Below are positions 9,557-17,918 of a DNA stretch of 64,000 bases, piece after piece. The stretch's first letter is position 1. Each line of letters starts with the position of its first letter. This DNA is from Gloeocapsa sp. PCC 7428 (GTDB lineage Bacteria; Cyanobacteriota; Cyanobacteriia; Cyanobacteriales; Chroococcidiopsidaceae), in contig NC_019745.1 of assembly GCF_000317555.1 (NCBI RefSeq), positions 3,658,001 through 3,722,000 on the forward strand, written 5' to 3'. Position numbers and translations under genes: made by a program. The notes under the pieces are model-generated. The model saw nothing but the letters and a program-made list of their open reading frames with translations. It was not told the origin of the DNA and did no database searches.

Positions 9557-10843
9557 TTAGGCTTGAGAAGAACCAAAAACCGCTAATTCGGCTTTAAGAA
9601 AATCAATAAACTGTCGTGCGGTACGTCCCGATCGTCCATTATGCCGTGTTGCCCATTGCAATGCACGATATTCTAAATCTTCTTGAGACAGGGAAATTCC
9701 TGCTTGCGCCGCGAGATGACGAATGATACTCAAGTATGTTTTCTGATCTGCGGGTTCAAAAGTCAAAGTCAAACCAAAGCGATCGCTAAACGACAACTTT
9801 TCTTGCATAGTATCCCACACATGAACCTCTTCACGATCTCTAGCCCGTGGTCGATCGTCAAAAAATTCTCGAATCAAATGACGGCGATTCGAGGTAGCAT
9901 AAACTACAACATTTTGCGATCGCGCAGTTAAATTACCTTCCAAAACAACTTTTAAAGCTTTAAATGCGTCATCATCTTCCTCAAACGAAAGATCGTCAAC
10001 AAAAATAATAAACTTCTGCGGTAGATTCCGCAATTTTTCAACAATTTCCGGTAGATCTTTTAAATCCGACTTAGCAACTTCAATTAAACGCAGATTGCGC
10101 TTTTGATAGTGATTTAACAATGCTTTGACTAACGAAGATTTTCCCGAACCGCGACTTCCATAAAGTAGTACGTGCAATGCAGAATATCCAGATAAAAGAA
10201 ACTCAGTATTGTTGAGCAAAGTTTCTTTTTGCAGTTCATAACCTACAAGTTGATCAAGTTGAATCGAATCTGGATGTGAAATACCAACAAATTCTCCAGC
10301 TTGCCAACGTAAAGCACGATTTGCAAATAAACCTGAACCAAATCTAGAGTAATAAACAGCTAAGTCTGATATAAGAGTTTCCCAATTTGCTGTTTGGTGG
10401 AAGGGAATTTCATAAGTTTCTTGCGTTTGAGTATCCCATACTGCAAGTGGCGTTTGTAATCCTGTGACAACTTGCACCCACTGACTCAAAGTATCGCTAC
10501 TACATTGATAAAGACTCTGCAACGCTTGTAAATCTTGCTTAGCTGCGGCTAAGAGGGCTGGTGGTAAGGTTTCTGTTTGCTGAACTTGTTGTGAGAAGGG
10601 ATTATCATCGCGTAGAATTTGCGCTATGAGGTAGTCTTGCCAACTTTGGTTACTTGCAGCTAAAGCTTTGAAGTAATTGCCATACGCTTGAAGACAATTA
10701 ATTTTATTTACACCGTTACTTAGTGACTGTAATAAGTGTAAAAAAGCTTGACCAACTTCGTTATGCAGCACAGATTGATATAGTAGCAACGATGCTGCTT
10801 GACATCTTAGGGTTTGAATTGAGTGACTGACGTGCGTATCCAT
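9557..10843 (-). CDS. AAA+ ATPase of the DUF815 family
   Basis: About 428 residues. Walker A is GSRGSGKSSLV in the middle of the protein, followed by FIIFVDDLSFEEDD as Walker B and ATSNRRHL as sensor 1. This is the layout of DUF815 ATPases, whose function is not established. The N-terminal 200 residues are helical and lack known motifs. The best start is ATG 10843 (MDTHVSHS); a TTG five codons upstream (10858) is also in frame. It lies 54 bp upstream of the coiled-coil gene on the same strand, so it may belong to the same transcript as the helicase module or be an independent housekeeping gene. Confidence 0.8.
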   Translation of the reverse strand: MDTHVSHSIQTLRCQAASLLLYQSVLHNEVGQAFLHLLQSLSNGVNKINCLQAYGNYFKALAASNQSWQDYLIAQILRDDNPFSQQVQQTETLPPALLAAAKQDLQALQSLYQCSSDTLSQWVQVVTGLQTPLAVWDTQTQETYEIPFHQTANWETLISDLAVYYSRFGSGLFANRALRWQAGEFVGISHPDSIQLDQLVGYELQKETLLNNTEFLLSGYSALHVLLYGSRGSGKSSLVKALLNHYQKRNLRLIEVAKSDLKDLPEIVEKLRNLPQKFIIFVDDLSFEEDDDAFKALKVVLEGNLTARSQNVVVYATSNRRHLIREFFDDRPRARDREEVHVWDTMQEKLSFSDRFGLTLTFEPADQKTYLSIIRHLAAQAGISLSQEDLEYRALQWATRHNGRSGRTARQFIDFLKAELAVFGSSQA

Positions 10844-10916
10844 GAATAAATTCAGCAATCTACCTCAGTTATGGTAAATTGTCTGCCGATAGTTAACGAT
10901 AATTTTAGAATAAGCA

Positions 10917-11234
10917 ATGAATATAGCTATTATTGCAGCGATCGCCTATGGAACCATTGCCATCATTGGCGGTATTATCGGTTACACGCAAGCTCGGAGT
11001 ACGGCATCTTTAATTTCGGGAATCATTAGCGGTTTACTGCTCATTGCTGGGGGAGTTTTTTATTTACAAGGACAAGCTTGGGGCTTTACTTTAGCACTGG
11101 CTATTACAGCTATCTTAGTCGTTGTATTTACAATTAGATTCGTAAAAACACGCAAGTTTATGCCAGCGGGATTAATGCTGACGTTGGGAGTTCTCACGCT
11201 AGTCATCATGGTAAGTCAATTAGGAGCAGCCTAA
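10917..11234 (+). CDS. TMEM14 family membrane protein
   Basis: A 105-residue protein with four hydrophobic helices and glycine-rich turns (IIGGIIGYTQARSTASLISG). This matches the small TMEM14/UPF0136 family, whose plant members export fatty acids from plastids. The bacterial role is unproven. It is divergent from the DUF815 gene with a 73 bp gap, so the two share a promoter region. The PAGLMLTLG stretch before the last helix is typical. Nothing in its neighbours hints at a substrate. Confidence 0.82.
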   Translation: MNIAIIAAIAYGTIAIIGGIIGYTQARSTASLISGIISGLLLIAGGVFYLQGQAWGFTLALAITAILVVVFTIRFVKTRKFMPAGLMLTLGVLTLVIMVSQLGAA

Positions 11235-11336
11235 AGTTAGACGATCATCTCAAGTTCGCCTAACGAGTTCTAATTCTAAAGCCCAAAAACTTTCTCCTCT
11301 GCTACCTTAATGATAAGCTTTTAACTAGACATGATC

Positions 11337-12089
11337 TCACACTTCGGGTTCTACTCCTAATGCTCTTAGTTGTGCTGCCAAGCGCTCAGCTTTTAGACGT
11401 TCTTGTTCGGCTTGTTGAGTAGCTTGTTGTACTTTTACCTGTGCTGCTTCTTCGGGTAACAAAACTAAATTGCCAGAACTATCAAAAAAACGCAACCAAG
11501 GTGCAGTTTCTCTCTGTATAGTTCCCTCCCAAATACCTAACCAAAAACCCAAAGTTGCACACCACAGCCATCCGCGTTCGTTTGCTTCTAACGGCTGATA
11601 GCGATGGCTAGCATCTAATTGCCATCCTTGTAGCGAACTCGGATTAAAAGGATCGTACACAAAATAATTTGGCGTTCTAAACGTGCGTTCGTAAATCTCT
11701 TTCTTTGTTACCTTGTCTACTTCCGCAGTTGACGGCGACATCAACTCTACGATGACATCTGGATATCGCCCATCTTCCTCCCACACTACCCAACCTTGAC
11801 GCGATTTTGTACCATCAGCGTCTAAAACAACAAAAAAATCTGGTCCACGAAAGTCACGATTGCGTGCTTGAGTGCTGCTATAGTAAATAAACATATTACC
11901 GCCTGCAAAAAAGTCATTGCGCTCCGACCAAGCTTGTTCTAGCGATCGAATCAAGACATCCATTGCAATACGGTGACGATTGCTTTCCAAGGGTTCACCA
12001 TCATCGAATATCAAATCAGTAGGCGGCATCGGCGGTTCCCAATCCCACCCCGCATCTTGGGAGATTGTCTTTTCTTCAGTAGATGACAT
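11337..12089 (-). CDS. Uma2 family endonuclease-like protein
   Basis: A 250-residue protein of the Uma2 (DUF820) family, a PD-(D/E)XK nuclease-fold group hugely expanded in cyanobacteria. The conserved core is visible: GPDFFVVLDADG, then GRYPDVIVELMSPST with the acidic residues of the fold, then TPNYFVYDPF. The C-terminus has a Q/E-rich helix with AQLRALGVEPE, as in many family members. Nuclease activity is inferred from the fold and has rarely been tested. It lies 88 bp downstream of the nuclease/ParA fusion on the same strand but has its own gap, so co-function is not implied. Confidence 0.85.
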   Translation of the reverse strand: MSSTEEKTISQDAGWDWEPPMPPTDLIFDDGEPLESNRHRIAMDVLIRSLEQAWSERNDFFAGGNMFIYYSSTQARNRDFRGPDFFVVLDADGTKSRQGWVVWEEDGRYPDVIVELMSPSTAEVDKVTKKEIYERTFRTPNYFVYDPFNPSSLQGWQLDASHRYQPLEANERGWLWCATLGFWLGIWEGTIQRETAPWLRFFDSSGNLVLLPEEAAQVKVQQATQQAEQERLKAERLAAQLRALGVEPEV

Positions 12090-12177
12090 CGTAAAACTCT
12101 CCCCTGCTAAGATTGCATCGTTAGTACATTTATATTACATGACGAACGTTGAGGAAAGCGATCGCCTTCCTCCTCAA

Positions 12178-13326
12178 TTAGTCTCTCAAAATTCCAATTC
12201 CCGCTTTCTGCTCGATATAATCGGCTAAGTTAATAAAATCTTCACGCGGATAGCATCTTCCACCAATTAAGTTAAATGCTAATTCACTACGGGGATGATC
12301 TGGACTTTCCAGAATATGAATACCCCAGTAATAAAGAAGATCGCTAGCACGAATACAAACTTCTTCAGGGTCAATACAGTGAAACTTATCGTCTATTTTA
12401 CTCGTTTCTTTATAAATATCTGCATAAGCTCTTCTCAAAATCTGCAAACGTCGGTATCCAGGATCTTTAAAATTATTAACTAATACAAATAAATGGGCAC
12501 TTCTATTAATTCTACGTATGTCTTTTACAGTCTGTTGAATGACTTTTCCATGCTTATTAATGCCCAAAGGATTTAAAGTTGTGGGAATAATGCAATAATC
12601 AAATTTTGCTACTAATTCAGAGTGATTTCTTTCCATTGCAGGCGAACAATCAAAAATTACAATCTTGGCATCACGCGCAGCATCCTCATGCCAATCTTCG
12701 CCCTTAAATACTTCAATTGTTGTCCCCACTCCTTTAGGATTAGGAACATAAACACCATCACCGACAAGCTTTTGTAAATTTTCTTCAGGGTCTAAATCTA
12801 CTAAAGCTACGTTGAAACCTTGTAACGCAAATGCACCTGCTAAATGCGCTGCAACTGTTGTTTTACCTACACCACCTTTACACGTAAAAACACCAAAATA
12901 AATTTTGCCAGGCTTGGGTGGTTCAGGTGAGGACGATACATCAACGTCGCCGTTAATGAAGTTAAAACTACTTTCTGTCGCAACACCACAGCGAATTTTA
13001 GTATCTTGACCCCAAGATTTTATTAAAGCACGCGCTGGACCGCCGAAACCTTTTGTAGTGAGAAAAATACCAGCATTAAACTTTTTACCTTCAGGAGAAT
13101 CTAGATAATCGGCAAACTTTGATAGTTGTGTTGATGTTGCATTATTTTTCAGCCATTTAACTTGTACAGCCGCAACACAATGATTTTTTTTAACAACTAA
13201 ATCGTATCCAGGTTGATTAGGTTTAGCAGTTTCAACAGTCCAACCGTGTTTGTGAAAGATTTTAGCGACGTGCTGCTCAAAATGAGTGAAATCATGAACA
13301 AAATTATATTCTAATGTTGCAGGCAT
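12178..13326 (-). CDS. Mrr/RE-like nuclease domain fused to ParA/MinD-type ATPase
   Basis: A 382-residue two-domain protein. Residues about 8-115 look like a restriction-endonuclease-like domain of the Mrr type: FEQHVAKIFHKHGW, then PGYDLVV (Asp 42) and AAVQVKW (Gln 55, Lys 57), the D-x(n)-QxK form of the PD-(D/E)XK site. A Pro/Ser-rich linker near 133-140 follows. From residue 143 comes a ParA-family ATPase with deviant Walker A CKGGVGKTT (149-157), VDLDPE and VIFDCSPAM. ParA ATPases bind DNA cooperatively and partition cargo; a nuclease fused to one suggests a DNA-surveillance or plasmid/phage-related role. No ParB or parS-like partner is visible next to it. The function is not known. Confidence 0.75.
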   Translation of the reverse strand: MPATLEYNFVHDFTHFEQHVAKIFHKHGWTVETAKPNQPGYDLVVKKNHCVAAVQVKWLKNNATSTQLSKFADYLDSPEGKKFNAGIFLTTKGFGGPARALIKSWGQDTKIRCGVATESSFNFINGDVDVSSSPEPPKPGKIYFGVFTCKGGVGKTTVAAHLAGAFALQGFNVALVDLDPEENLQKLVGDGVYVPNPKGVGTTIEVFKGEDWHEDAARDAKIVIFDCSPAMERNHSELVAKFDYCIIPTTLNPLGINKHGKVIQQTVKDIRRINRSAHLFVLVNNFKDPGYRRLQILRRAYADIYKETSKIDDKFHCIDPEEVCIRASDLLYYWGIHILESPDHPRSELAFNLIGGRCYPREDFINLADYIEQKAGIGILRD

Positions 13327-13509
13327 AGTTAGAGATTTTAAACAATAACAAGTTCAGTATATTTTGCGATAAATCACTCCATAATTGGAGCTTCATTATC
13401 ATTTAAAAGCTATGCTAGCACCACAACTATAGGGAATATACGGAGTCAACAATGAAGAATCGATGAAACTTGATGAAGAAAGTGCGAACCTTATAAAATT
13501 ACTTTGCAA

Positions 13510-15276
13510 TTATGGAACGAATGCCATCACCGCAGCAGGCGAACCCGAACCATTTTGTAAGCGTAAAATACCGATCGCTAACGTAGATCCACGTACAGGT
13601 AATTGATCGAGATTCGTTAAATTTTCTAAGACAATTCTTGTTCTTTCTAGTATTAAACGATTCGTTGCAAACGTGGTATCTTGTCCAGAATCGACACCAT
13701 GTGTATCAATTCCTACACCGGCAATTTGTCGTTGTAGTAAAAACTGCGTTGCATCGCAGCTAAATCCTGGAAAATGAAGATTGCCAGATGTATCAGCATT
13801 GAGAAATGCGGCTTTATCCCACCACTTGTTTTGCCATCCTGTATACAGTAACACCACGCATCCAGGATCAATTACACCGTGTTGTTGCTCCCAATTTAAA
13901 ATATCAGTAACGCTCAGCGTGTAGTCAGGATTTACGGCTTGTGCTTGGATATTCAACACAATCGCAGGAACAACTAATAGATCCGCAGGATATTGATCGA
14001 TTCCTACTCCATCCGCGTAAAAACTCTTAGGCGCGTTGATATGCGTTGCAGTGTGTTCGCCGAAAGCGAAACGCCGGAGGTAATAACCATCTTGATGCAA
14101 CTCAGCAACAGTTTCAAATTCCACAGGCGGATCGCCTAGCCATTGAGGAATATCAGGATGAATTACATGGCTGAGATGAATGACTTGCGAATAGGAGATG
14201 TTTTGACGCTTTTTTGAGTGATATCGCGGTGGGGAAGTTAATTGCGTTAAAGTTGCTTCCATGATTGCAGGAGTTTGTCCTGAAACTGTATATACTAGCG
14301 CTTCGCGATACACTCGTTGTGCTGGATGCGCGGTATCATTGGCACTACCACTCGAAACTGTCACCGCTGCGTGTGCGGTACGTACTGCTAAATCAATAGC
14401 CCAGGCGCGCAGTTGTACTTTTTGTGTAAATGTATGTTGTGCTTGGGCGATCGCCTCTCGACATTCGTTCAATTCTCGTTCTAACGCCGTAAAAGCTTTA
14501 TCAATAAAAGCTAAAGATTTCGTTTGTGCTGTTGCTTTGACAATATCCAACCCCGCCATTGCACAACCTATAGCTAATGGAGTTGCGCGCAGCACATTTT
14601 TGATATCGTTATTATGAATCCACCCCGCAGGTTTCACAAAGACGACGCGATCGCTTGATAAAAAGAACTGAGTAAGAGTCGCGCTGACCGTACTGGTCGA
14701 TCGCATAGCGGCGAGTTGCATTGGAGGGCTAAAAGCGATCGCACCACCTGTAGCTTGTTGCGTCTCTACAAAAGGTACAATCCCAAAAACAGCACCACCA
14801 TCAGGTAAAGTTGCAGCAACGATAAACTCAGCAAACAAATTCCAACCCGTTACCCAAGGAACAAATCCATCAATTTGATAGCCTCCGGTTACAGGTATCG
14901 CGATTGTGGGATTTCCTAGCCGTCGAATATGTGAAAAACCGACACCAAGTAAAACATCTCCGTTACCTATGCGTGGAAGATACGCTTGCTGTAGCCGAGA
15001 ATTACTGCTTTGTACCAACATCCCCGCAGCGCTTTGGTGTTGTGTTTGCAAAAAAGCTAATGCACCAGAATACCTAGCTACCAATTCTTGAAAACTTGCA
15101 AAATCTTGATCGCTGATACCAACTCCACCCCATTGTGGCGGTACTCGTAGAGCAAGTAAACCTAGATTACCTAATCCTCTGAGGGCTTTGAATAAGATTT
15201 CAGGGTGAGTATCAATTTCGTTAGCTAAGGGTGCAACTTCTTTCAGTAAATACAATTTGGCTGAGTCTAGGATCAT
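13510..15276 (-). CDS. acyl-CoA dehydrogenase-like domain fused to cyclase-family domain
   Basis: A 588-residue fusion. Residues 1-350 match the acyl-CoA dehydrogenase/flavin monooxygenase fold (LPRIGNGDVLLGVGFSHIRR, then GFVPWVTGWNLF), closest in feel to SfnB/DszC-type flavoproteins. Residues about 360-588 are a cyclase-family metal hydrolase (kynurenine-formamidase type): SHVIHPDIPQW, then the metal motif GEHTATHINAP (normally HxGTHxDAP), and GVGIDTHGVDSG. The combination suggests successive oxidation and ring hydrolysis of a small substrate that I cannot name. The catalytic base normally seen in acyl-CoA dehydrogenases is not evident. The neighbours do not explain the pathway. Confidence 0.75.
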   Translation of the reverse strand: MILDSAKLYLLKEVAPLANEIDTHPEILFKALRGLGNLGLLALRVPPQWGGVGISDQDFASFQELVARYSGALAFLQTQHQSAAGMLVQSSNSRLQQAYLPRIGNGDVLLGVGFSHIRRLGNPTIAIPVTGGYQIDGFVPWVTGWNLFAEFIVAATLPDGGAVFGIVPFVETQQATGGAIAFSPPMQLAAMRSTSTVSATLTQFFLSSDRVVFVKPAGWIHNNDIKNVLRATPLAIGCAMAGLDIVKATAQTKSLAFIDKAFTALERELNECREAIAQAQHTFTQKVQLRAWAIDLAVRTAHAAVTVSSGSANDTAHPAQRVYREALVYTVSGQTPAIMEATLTQLTSPPRYHSKKRQNISYSQVIHLSHVIHPDIPQWLGDPPVEFETVAELHQDGYYLRRFAFGEHTATHINAPKSFYADGVGIDQYPADLLVVPAIVLNIQAQAVNPDYTLSVTDILNWEQQHGVIDPGCVVLLYTGWQNKWWDKAAFLNADTSGNLHFPGFSCDATQFLLQRQIAGVGIDTHGVDSGQDTTFATNRLILERTRIVLENLTNLDQLPVRGSTLAIGILRLQNGSGSPAAVMAFVP

Positions 15277-15353
15277 TGGTAATTGGTAATTGCTAGGTGC
15301 ATAAGCATAGGATTGCGCCAGAATGGAATTTTTAGTAGTTTTGTCAGTTAAGC

Positions 15354-15770
15354 ATGATTTATCAAAACCACATTACTTTATCGACTAAAACACACGGGGA
15401 TATGCATGATATTACCGATCAGGTTAACTCGATTGTAAAAAAGTCGGGAATCAAAACCGGAATGGCGCACGTATTTAATGTGGGTAGTACCGCCTCGATT
15501 GGTACGATTGAATTTGAACCAGGATTGCAGCGTGACTTACCCGAACTTCTTAATAAACTCATTCCACCAAGTCGCGAATACGGACACGAGCAAATGTGGC
15601 ATGATGGCAATGGACACTCGCATTTGCAAGCTACATGGCTAGGTCCATCGTTAACAGTACCCGTGCAAAATGGCAAGCTAGAGTTAGGTACTTGGCAACA
15701 AATCTTTCATTTAGAATGTGATATCAAACCACGCCAGCGCAAAGTCGTTGTCACAATTTATGGAGAGTGA
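15354..15770 (+). CDS. yjbQ: YjbQ family protein (UPF0047, secondary thiamine-phosphate synthase)
   Basis: A 138-residue protein with the signature stretches of YjbQ: HGDMHDITDQV near the N-terminus, NVGSTASIGTIEFEPG, WHDGNGHSHLQATWLGPS with clustered histidines, and the ending QRKVVVTIYGE. Members form trimers with a metal-like His site; the E. coli member has weak thiamine-phosphate synthase activity, and the true role is unsettled. It is followed at 84 bp by an FAD oxidoreductase on the same strand, with a GC-rich hairpin between them. It diverges from the flavoprotein fusion. Confidence 0.88.
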   Translation: MIYQNHITLSTKTHGDMHDITDQVNSIVKKSGIKTGMAHVFNVGSTASIGTIEFEPGLQRDLPELLNKLIPPSREYGHEQMWHDGNGHSHLQATWLGPSLTVPVQNGKLELGTWQQIFHLECDIKPRQRKVVVTIYGE

Positions 15771-15778
15771 GGGTTGAG

Positions 15779-15799
15779 GGGCAAGGCAGTGCCTTGCCC
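15779..15799. repeat. perfect GC-rich hairpin (10-bp arms)
   Basis: GGGCAAGGCA, one spacer base, then TGCCTTGCCC form a perfect inverted repeat between yjbQ and the FAD oxidoreductase gene. It is not followed by a T-run, so it is more likely an interspersed palindromic element of the kind found in cyanobacterial intergenic DNA than a classical terminator. It could still attenuate or protect the transcript. Confidence 0.65.
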
Positions 15800-15853
15800 A
15801 CACTGAGGTACAGAGGGGCAGAGAGAATAAATAAAGACGAATTGGTAAACATT

Positions 15854-17311
15854 ATGGCAGTAGAATACGATGTCGTTGTGATTGGCGGTGGTTCGGGTGG
15901 TTTAGTCGTTGCGGGAGTTGCTGCTGCACTCAAAGCCAAAGTTGCTTTAGTCGAACGCGATCGCCTAGGTGGTGATTGTTTATGGTATGGTTGCGTTCCG
16001 AGTAAATCTTTAATTCATGCATCTCGTGTCGCCTACGAAGTCAAACACGCCTCGCGGTTTGGAATTCATTGTAACGATAACAAAATTGATTTTGCTAAAG
16101 CAATTGGACACGTGCAAAGTGCGATCGCCGCAATTGAACCGCACGATTCACCCCAGCGATTTGAATCTTTAGGTGCTGAAGTGATTTTCGGTAGTGGTGA
16201 ATTTGTCGATCCACACACTTTTGTCGTTAATAATCGTCGCTTAAGCGCAAGATCCTTCGTTATTGCTACAGGTTCGCGCCCTGCAATTCCTTCAATTCCT
16301 GGATTACAAGCAGCAGGTTACATTACAAACGAAGAAGTTTTTGAAATTACCGATCGCCCCGACACTTTAGGTATTATTGGCGGTGGACCTATCGGGTGTG
16401 AATTAGGACAAGCTTTTGCGCGATTAGGTTCTCAAGTTACGATTATTAGTAGTAGCGATCGCCTTTTACCCAAAGAAGATCCCGAAGCCGCCGCCGTAGT
16501 ACAGCAGCAACTCATTTCCGAAGGAATTCGCGTTCTGACAAAAACACGAGTGGAACGTGTCGAAGTTGTCAATGGTCAAAAGTACTTAATTACCGAAAAT
16601 GAAAAAATTGCCGTCGATCAAATTCTGGTTGCGACTGGGCGCAATCCAAATGTAGAATCCTTAAATTTAGCAGCCGCAGGTGTTGAACTCCAACAAAAAG
16701 ATGCCGCAGGTTACAATCAGCAAGGCAATCAAAAAGGAATTCGCGTCAACGCCAAACTGCAAACAACAAACCCTCGAATCTACGCTTGCGGTGATGTGAT
16801 TGGTGGTTATCAATTTACTCATGTTGCTAGCCACGAAGCCAATGTGATTATCAGAAATGCCTTATTCCTACCGATTCTCAAAGTTGATTATCGCGTCATT
16901 CCCTGGGCGACATTTACCGATCCTGAACTCGCCCGCGTTGGTTTAACCGAAGCTGAAGCGCGACAGCGTTACGGTAACAATATTGACGTGATTATACAAG
17001 AATATGCAGACGTCGATCGCGCCCAAGCCGAAGCTGCAACGCAAGGCTTTGCCAAAATCATCACAAAACGCAACGGCGAAATTCTCGGCGCGCACATCGT
17101 TGGTGCAGCCGCAGGCGAATTAATTCATGAAATTGTTTTAGCAATGTCGCATAACCTGAAGATTTCTGCCTTAGGAGGGATTCATATTTACCCAACACTT
17201 GCCGAAGTCGTCAGTAAAGCTGCTTTTGCCCGAACGCAAGAGAAATACGAAAAAAATCACACGCTGCAAGGCTTATTAGAAAAAATGTTTCGCTTGCTGC
17301 GATCGCTGTAG
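15854..17311 (+). CDS. FAD-dependent pyridine-nucleotide disulfide oxidoreductase (mercuric reductase / lipoamide dehydrogenase-like)
   Basis: About 485 residues. It opens with an FAD-binding dinucleotide fold, VVIGGGSGGLVVAGVAAALKA, followed by the redox-active pair in GGDCLWYGCVPSKSL (CxxxxC). A second dinucleotide fold for NAD(P)H is LGIIGGGPIGCELGQAFARLG, then GDVIGGYQFTHVASHEA and the C-terminal dimer motif AGELIHEIVLAM with HIYPTLAEV. It lacks the extra N-terminal HMA and C-terminal cysteine pair of true MerA, so mercury reduction is doubtful; a mercuric-reductase-like or thioredoxin-reductase-like disulfide role is likely. The reading frame extends 29 codons upstream through the hairpin element; the ATG at 15854 (MAVEYDVVVIGGG) is the credible start. 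Confidence 0.87.
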   Translation: MAVEYDVVVIGGGSGGLVVAGVAAALKAKVALVERDRLGGDCLWYGCVPSKSLIHASRVAYEVKHASRFGIHCNDNKIDFAKAIGHVQSAIAAIEPHDSPQRFESLGAEVIFGSGEFVDPHTFVVNNRRLSARSFVIATGSRPAIPSIPGLQAAGYITNEEVFEITDRPDTLGIIGGGPIGCELGQAFARLGSQVTIISSSDRLLPKEDPEAAAVVQQQLISEGIRVLTKTRVERVEVVNGQKYLITENEKIAVDQILVATGRNPNVESLNLAAAGVELQQKDAAGYNQQGNQKGIRVNAKLQTTNPRIYACGDVIGGYQFTHVASHEANVIIRNALFLPILKVDYRVIPWATFTDPELARVGLTEAEARQRYGNNIDVIIQEYADVDRAQAEAATQGFAKIITKRNGEILGAHIVGAAAGELIHEIVLAMSHNLKISALGGIHIYPTLAEVVSKAAFARTQEKYEKNHTLQGLLEKMFRLLRSL

Positions 17312-17357
17312 CAATTTCGCATAATTACACCGATAGCTAAGGGAAAGCCATGTCGTC

Positions 17358-17801
17358 ATGCAAACTGAATCAAAACTATACGATCGAGATTTCAATTTAT
17401 GGCTAGAGGATACCGCAGCCAAACTAAAAGTACGTGATGTTGACAACCTAGACTGGGAAAACTTAATTGAGGAAATTATAGCTTTGGGCAAAAGTGAACA
17501 GCGAGAACTGATCCACAGGTTAGAAGTATTGCTTTCACATCTACTCAAGCGCATCTATCTCGATTCTGCCTATGATAATCGTGGTTGGGAATTAACAATC
17601 AAACAACAACGCAGACAGCTACAACTTCAATTAAAGCAATCTCCTAGCCTGAAAAAATACTTTACAGATGTTTTTGATGAGTGCTGGCAGTATGCTTTAT
17701 CACAGGTCAAACTCGAATATGCCAAAGTTTTATTCCCCGAACATTGGGAGTTCCGCCGCGATGTTGAGGCAATATTATCTGAAGAGTTTTGGTTACAGTA
17801 A
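17358..17801 (+). CDS. DUF29 family protein
   Basis: A 147-residue protein of the DUF29 family, found in many copies in cyanobacteria. The family pattern is clear: YDRDFNLWLEDTAAKLK, DNLDWENLIEEIIALGKSE, LLSHLLKRIY and the tail LFPEHWEFRRDVE. It is all helical with no membrane segment. The function is unknown. It lies 46 bp after the FAD oxidoreductase on the same strand and 117 bp before the phosphoesterase, without sign of a functional link. Confidence 0.88.
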   Translation: MQTESKLYDRDFNLWLEDTAAKLKVRDVDNLDWENLIEEIIALGKSEQRELIHRLEVLLSHLLKRIYLDSAYDNRGWELTIKQQRRQLQLQLKQSPSLKKYFTDVFDECWQYALSQVKLEYAKVLFPEHWEFRRDVEAILSEEFWLQ

Positions 17802-17918
17802 TACTTAAACTTATAGCCCCTCAGATCTCCTCTGCACCTCTACTCCCCCTAGTAGCAACCTTAAGATAAAACGGTATAAGCTGGAAGCGCTACCAAACAA
17901 GGAGTGAATTAACGCTAT

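Noticed and set aside
15854-17311. True mercuric reductase (merA)
   Set aside because: No N-terminal HMA domain, no C-terminal vicinal cysteines and no other mer genes nearby.
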